This document shows, piece after piece, positions 5,823 to 8,018 of a stretch of 8,018 nt of DNA. The notes under the pieces are model-generated. The model ran no database searches. It was not told the DNA's origin and saw only the letters and a list, made by a program, of their open reading frames with translations. This DNA is from Providencia sneebia DSM 19967 (GTDB lineage: Bacteria > Pseudomonadota > Gammaproteobacteria > Enterobacterales > Enterobacteriaceae). The DNA is taken from NCBI RefSeq assembly GCF_000314895.2, contig NZ_CM001853.1, forward strand, positions 2,770 through 10,787, written 5' to 3'. Numbering within the stretch: the first letter of the stretch is position 1; the number at the start of each line of letters is the position of its first letter. The translations under genes and the position numbers were made by a program.

Positions 5823-6200
5823 TTATTTTTTGGAAGGGTAAAATGGTTCTAATCCTGATTGTGTAGCCTGAATGATTTCTGCTTTTTTTTCAGTGAAATT
5901 ATAACGCGAGTCCTCCTTAATTTCTTGTAGGCTAAATTGCATTTCTAAGATGTTCTGCACACACAATTGTGTTTTAAGTAATGACTCCATCATGACTTTC
6001 ATCTTATCGATTTCAGGCTCGGGCTGCTTATTTTTATTTTGATGATATTCAAATGCTCGAATACCAATATTTATCATTTCAACGCACAATTTGGATATAT
6101 TAGCATCCGCATGAGTGGCTCCATGATTTAATCGTTCATCAACCATCGATTTAATTTTATCAAGCGTCTTTTGTGGCAAATAAATATGTTGTTTAGGCAT
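5823..6200 (-). CDS. traM: TraM-like relaxosome protein of F-type transfer systems
   Basis: This 125-residue protein compares by eye along its whole length with F TraM (127 aa). The N-terminus MPKQHIYLPQKTLDKIKSMVDERLNHGA is a ribbon-helix-helix DNA-binding start. NIGIRAFEYHQ (44-54) parallels ELGLRVHEAQ, ESLLKTQLCVQNIL (72-85) parallels ECVVKTQSSVAKIL, and the C-terminal LEPFYPSKK parallels MERFFPKNDDE. TraM is a tetrameric cytoplasmic protein that binds sites beside oriT. It stimulates relaxase nicking and docks the relaxosome to the coupling protein TraD through its C-terminus. The start at 6200 is only weakly supported by a ribosome site (GGAA about 10 bases upstream), but it matches the F start exactly. 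The gene reads away from the nic site, as in F. Repeats immediately upstream suggest autorepression. No traJ, traY or relaxase follows, so traM is an orphan here. Confidence 0.88.
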   Translation of the reverse strand: MPKQHIYLPQKTLDKIKSMVDERLNHGATHADANISKLCVEMINIGIRAFEYHQNKNKQPEPEIDKMKVMMESLLKTQLCVQNILEMQFSLQEIKEDSRYNFTEKKAEIIQATQSGLEPFYPSKK

Positions 6201-6227
6201 GTTGTTTTATTTCCAGAGATAAAAACC

Positions 6228-6418
6228 ACCCACATCTGTGGGTTCGTGTTGAAAAATAGAGCACCCACATTAAACCCATAAAAGGCAAATATCAAGCTGT
6301 TACCTTAGCCCACAAAAAGCCCATTGCTAGAGCTAATACGATAATAATTAACAGAAAACCCACTAAAGTGGTCAAATTGGTGTCTATGACGCCCATCAAA
6401 GCGCCATATTTGTGGGCT
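6228..6418. repeat. CCCAC/GTGGG repeat cluster, probable TraM binding sites (sbm-like)
   Basis: Related short repeats fill this part of oriT. There is a palindrome with 7-bp arms ACCCACA/TGTGGGT (6228-6234 and 6237-6243) and a second copy of ACCCACAT at 6263-6270. AGCCCACAAA (6307-6316) has its exact inverted copy at 6409-6418. AGCCCATT lies at 6319, and a palindrome CCACT/AGTGG at 6360-6371. In F the matching interval between nic and traM holds the TraM sites sbmA-C, with TraY and IHF sites. The copy at 6228-6243 lies within about 45 bases of the traM start, right for autoregulation. The binding protein is inferred. Confidence 0.65.
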
Positions 6419-6488
6419 TAGCACGCTATTTTTGTCAATTTTCACCGATTATTCTTCATTTAATCCCCTGATTTAAAATCAAATTCTA

Positions 6489-6519
6489 GCAAAATAAAAT
6501 TTTGCGTAGGGTGTGGGAA
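6489..6519 (+). other. nic region with relaxase recognition hairpin
   Basis: A 7-bp inverted repeat GCAAAAT/ATTTTGC (6489-6495 and 6499-6505) with a 3-base loop runs into TTTGCGTAGGGTGTGG (6501-6516). From memory, the F TraI site has a GCAAAAAC/GTTTTTGC-type hairpin followed by TTTGCGTGGGGTGTGG, so the core agrees at 15 of 16 bases and the hairpin is in the same place. In F the cut falls between T and GG of GGGTGT-GG, which maps here between 6514 and 6515 on the plus strand. Downstream bases (GAATTA) differ from F (TGCTTT). Confidence 0.85.
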
Positions 6520-6520
6520 T

Positions 6521-7020
6521 TAACTTTCTGAGAAGCATTATTTAAATCCATGGTTAAGATTGGCTTGTAGATAATTAGCGATAAGCCATTTTTATTAAAA
6601 TGGTTATTACGTATCGTTGGTTATTTTATATTTAATAAAAATATTGACCGTATTTTTCGATGTTCAAAATAAAAGAAGAACAATTTTAATTGTAATTACT
6701 GACCCAAATGAGTCAGTTCTCAGTCACCCCCTTAAAACGCGTTGTAACGCGTTCTGTTGAGTTTTATTTATCAGAGAATGAAGAGTCGTTGTTTCTGTTA
6801 AGTCTTCTCTGGGTCACGCACAGGCCGTTTATTTCAGCGTTACTGGATAGACTGTGAGCGTAGCGAACTTAATCACACGGAACTTACTACGACTGAGTTG
6901 TTTAATGGTCGAAGACAAAAGAAATGTTCAGCGGTCTGCCCGAGCAAGGCGAGGGAGCTACTTAAGTGTTTTAAGGTATGTTTTGAAAAGGAGCAAACAA
7001 TGTTTGCGACATCCTTTTAA
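6521..7020. other. Inferred leading region, gene-free, rich in hairpins
   Basis: No convincing gene was found on either strand. Structures seen are CCATTTT/AAAATGG with a 4-base loop (6586-6603, extendable by ATAA/TTAT), ACAATT/AATTGT (6680-6693), ACTGAC/GTCAGT (6698-6717), and two AACGCGTT copies (6736-6743 and 6746-6753). A longer hairpin pairs CAGAGAA with TTCTCTG (6772-6778 and 6805-6811), and the strong hairpin at 6986-7018 follows. In F, the first DNA to enter the recipient carries single-stranded promoters and priming sites. This stretch sits in the same place, so such roles are plausible but unproved. Confidence 0.5.
6986..7018. repeat. Compound hairpin upstream of the vegetative origin
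   Basis: An outer stem AAAAGGA/TCCTTTT (6986-6992 and 7012-7018) encloses an inner stem GCAAAC/GTTTGC (6993-6998 and 7002-7007) with loop AAT and a 4-base bulge GACA. I recall a nearly identical hairpin in the same position, upstream of a DnaA box and a Rep_3 gene, in enteric plasmids such as IncN types. This was not checked. It is not followed by a T tract on the plus strand, so a plain terminator role is unlikely. Confidence 0.6.
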
Positions 7021-7059
7021 TTATTGTGAAACGTGATGTATCTGACAAAAATGGTTGAG

Positions 7060-7068
7060 TTATTCACA
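7060..7068 (+). promoter_or_regulatory. DnaA box of the replication origin
   Basis: TTATTCACA fits the DnaA consensus TTATNCACA at every position. It lies at the edge of an AT-rich tract (about 7074-7140) and about 85 bases before the iterons, the usual order in Rep_3 plasmid origins. Confidence 0.7.
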
Positions 7069-7073
7069 GGCAT

Positions 7074-7140
7074 TTCCTTTTTTAACTTGTTTTTTTGTTT
7101 TTATCTTGTTTTACACATTCTTATTTCATTGATTATCAAA
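7074..7140. other. AT-rich region, probable DNA unwinding element
   Basis: The stretch is very rich in T on the plus strand, with runs such as TTTTTTAACTTG and GTTTTTTTGTTTTTATC (read around 7078-7107). It lies between the DnaA box and the iterons. Strand opening there by Rep and DnaA is inferred from position and composition. Confidence 0.5.
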
Positions 7141-7153
7141 GGCTAAATAACAG

Positions 7154-7241
7154 ATAGGCATAGAAATTTACGGTAATAGGCATAGAAATTTACGGTAATA
7201 GGCATAGAAATTTACGGTAATAGGCATAGAAATTTACGGTA
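7154..7241 (+). repeat. oriV: Four perfect 22-bp iterons of the origin (oriV)
   Basis: Four head-to-tail copies of a 22-base unit, beginning ATAGGCATAG and ending TTTACGGTA, occupy 7154-7175, 7176-7197, 7198-7219 and 7220-7241 without gaps or mismatches. A decayed piece (AAGCATAGGTAAA) follows near 7255. A 22-bp spacing puts each site on the same face of DNA after two turns, as for Rep_3-family initiators that bind iterons to open the origin and limit copy number by pairing origins. The rep gene begins 93 bases downstream. Confidence 0.95.
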
Positions 7242-7275
7242 AAACTAACAAAATAAGCATAGGTAAAATAAAAGA

Positions 7276-7326
7276 CTTGCCTTTAATATTTGGATAGATT
7301 ATTTTTTTTCTATCCCATTAGATAGG
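7276..7326 (+). promoter_or_regulatory. Probable rep promoter and autoregulatory operator
   Basis: TTGCCT (7278-7283) is a candidate -35, with AT-rich -10-like bases near 7301. Overlapping inverted repeats GGATAG (7292-7297) with CTATCC (7310-7315), and CTATC (7310-7314) with GATAG (7321-7325), lie between this and the start codon. They share the ATAGG/GATAG core of the iterons. Rep_3 initiators often repress their own promoter through inverted, partial iteron copies, which would fit here. The binding is inferred. Confidence 0.45.
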
Positions 7327-7333
7327 AAGCTAT

Positions 7334-8018
7334 ATGTCTGAATTAATCGCCTATAAATCGAATGCATTGATTGAAGCGAGTTACAAGCTAACTCTGCAAG
7401 AGCAGCGATTACTATTAATGTGCATCGGAAAGCTCAACCCTCAGGATCAAGCTCCGCAAAAAGCATTCAAAATTACATCTGGTGATTTTTATCTAGCATT
7501 TCCTGATATGGGAAAAAGTAATGCAGAACGACATTTAAAAGAAGCTATAGATAAGCTAGCTGATCGTTGGATATATATACAAAATAACAATGAAAGACGT
7601 CGTATTCGCTGGATTCAAGAAGAGGCTGAATATTTTGATGGTGAAGGAAAAATAGAAATTGTTTTTGCTGATTCCATTATGCCCTACTTAACTCAGCTGC
7701 AAGGTCAATTTACTAAAATTGTAATCAAAAATGTATCAACACTAAAAAGCGTCTATAGCATTCGTTTATACGAATTATTAATGCAATTTAAAGTGATTGG
7801 CGATCGACTAATTAGTATTGATGATTTCCGCTCAATGCTAGGTTTGGATGAAAAAAAATACGCAACTTTCAAATCACTTAATCAATGGGTAATAAAACCA
7901 GCAATAAAAGAATTAAACCAAAAAAGCAATCTATCAGTATCAGTTGATACAGTAAAAAAAGGTAGGAGTGTATTTGCACTTCACTTTCACTTCAAAGAAG
8001 ACCAACAAATAAAAATGA
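7334..8018 (+). CDS. rep: Rep_3-family plasmid replication initiator (partial at its C-terminus)
   Basis: ATG at 7334 (AGGAAG 6-11 bases upstream) opens a frame of 228 codons that is still open at the window edge. The TGA in the last three bases is in another frame. The N-terminus MSELIAYKSNALIEASYKLTLQEQRLLLMCI is the typical start of the Rep_3 first winged-helix domain. YSIRLYELLMQF (141-152) and FKSLNQWVIKPAIKELNQ (179-196) are hallmarks of the second winged helix, which reads the iterons. Family members are commonly around 300 residues, so a C-terminal portion is probably missing. The protein should bind the four iterons at 7154-7241, recruit DnaA and helicase, and regulate its own promoter. 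Homologues serve iteron plasmids of enteric bacteria and Acinetobacter, so the host cannot be fixed from it alone. Confidence 0.95.
   Translation, partial: MSELIAYKSNALIEASYKLTLQEQRLLLMCIGKLNPQDQAPQKAFKITSGDFYLAFPDMGKSNAERHLKEAIDKLADRWIYIQNNNERRRIRWIQEEAEYFDGEGKIEIVFADSIMPYLTQLQGQFTKIVIKNVSTLKSVYSIRLYELLMQFKVIGDRLISIDDFRSMLGLDEKKYATFKSLNQWVIKPAIKELNQKSNLSVSVDTVKKGRSVFALHFHFKEDQQIKM

Larger units (their letters stand above)
6201..6520 (+). other. oriT: oriT: F-like (MOBF-type) origin of transfer
   Basis: This interval lies between the traM start and the nic site and has the order seen in F: traM, TraM-type repeats, an AT-rich spacer, then nic. About 314 bases separate nic from traM. From the polarity of the nic core, the transferred strand should be the plus strand. 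The 5' end at about 6515 would then enter the recipient first, followed by the replication region, with traM entering last. An IHF-like TATCAAG lies at 6290 but is imperfect. Confidence 0.8.

Noticed and set aside
6854..7036. 60-codon plus-strand frame starting with GTG in the region before the origin
   Set aside because: It has no convincing ribosome site, its composition is arginine-rich and low in pattern, and it runs through the compound hairpin at 6986-7018, which explains the sequence better.
7154..7241. CRISPR array
   Set aside because: The 22-base units are directly contiguous with no spacers and sit before a Rep_3 gene, so they are iterons.
7757..7785. XerC-arm-like TTATACGAA string
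   Set aside because: It lies in the conserved YSIRLYELL coding part of rep and has no matching second arm.

Overview
The window looks like part of an AT-rich plasmid from an enteric gammaproteobacterium. A Proteus/Providencia/Morganella/Photorhabdus-type host is plausible but not proven. The evidence is a Rep_3 initiator behind four 22-bp iterons and a DnaA box, an F-like transfer origin with a TraM homologue, a XerC/XerD site resembling the pSC101 psi site, and a type VI secretion Hcp gene. Both ends cut through genes: hcp on the left and rep on the right.

Layout. Positions 1-630 (minus strand) hold the start of hcp. Upstream of it, with its own terminator and promoter, is a 56-residue gene with a CPxSGxW motif. 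Positions 831-1697 (plus strand) hold three small genes of unknown function: a 48-aa zinc ribbon, a 94-aa multi-CxxC protein with a hydrophobic C-terminus, and a 77-aa protein with a DUF3606-like start. A psi/dif-like recombination site follows at 1704-1731. After a gene-free stretch with hairpins comes a compact minus-strand operon (5514 down to 2127): a DNA cytosine-C5 methyltransferase, a DUF3883-type nuclease and a second cytosine-C5 methyltransferase. The genes abut or overlap. This reads as a complete type II restriction-modification system, and two methyltransferases of one chemistry suggest an asymmetric target.

Positions 5823-6520 form a mobilization module: traM (minus strand), a run of CCCAC/GTGGG repeats that are probable TraM sites, and a nic region. 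The nic region carries the hairpin and a core sequence that match the F oriT at 15 of 16 bases, from memory of F. No relaxase, coupling protein or pilus gene is visible, so the plasmid may be mobilized in trans by an F-like helper. The inferred leading region, 6521 to about 7050, has no convincing gene but carries several hairpins. One is a compound hairpin at 6986-7018 that may act on single-stranded DNA or in replication. The vegetative origin (7060-7241) and rep (7334 to the edge) complete the window.

Together the parts describe a plasmid that replicates by iterons, can resolve multimers through host Xer recombinases, protects or enforces its maintenance with restriction-modification, carries type VI secretion cargo, and carries the cis-acting and TraM parts of F transfer.
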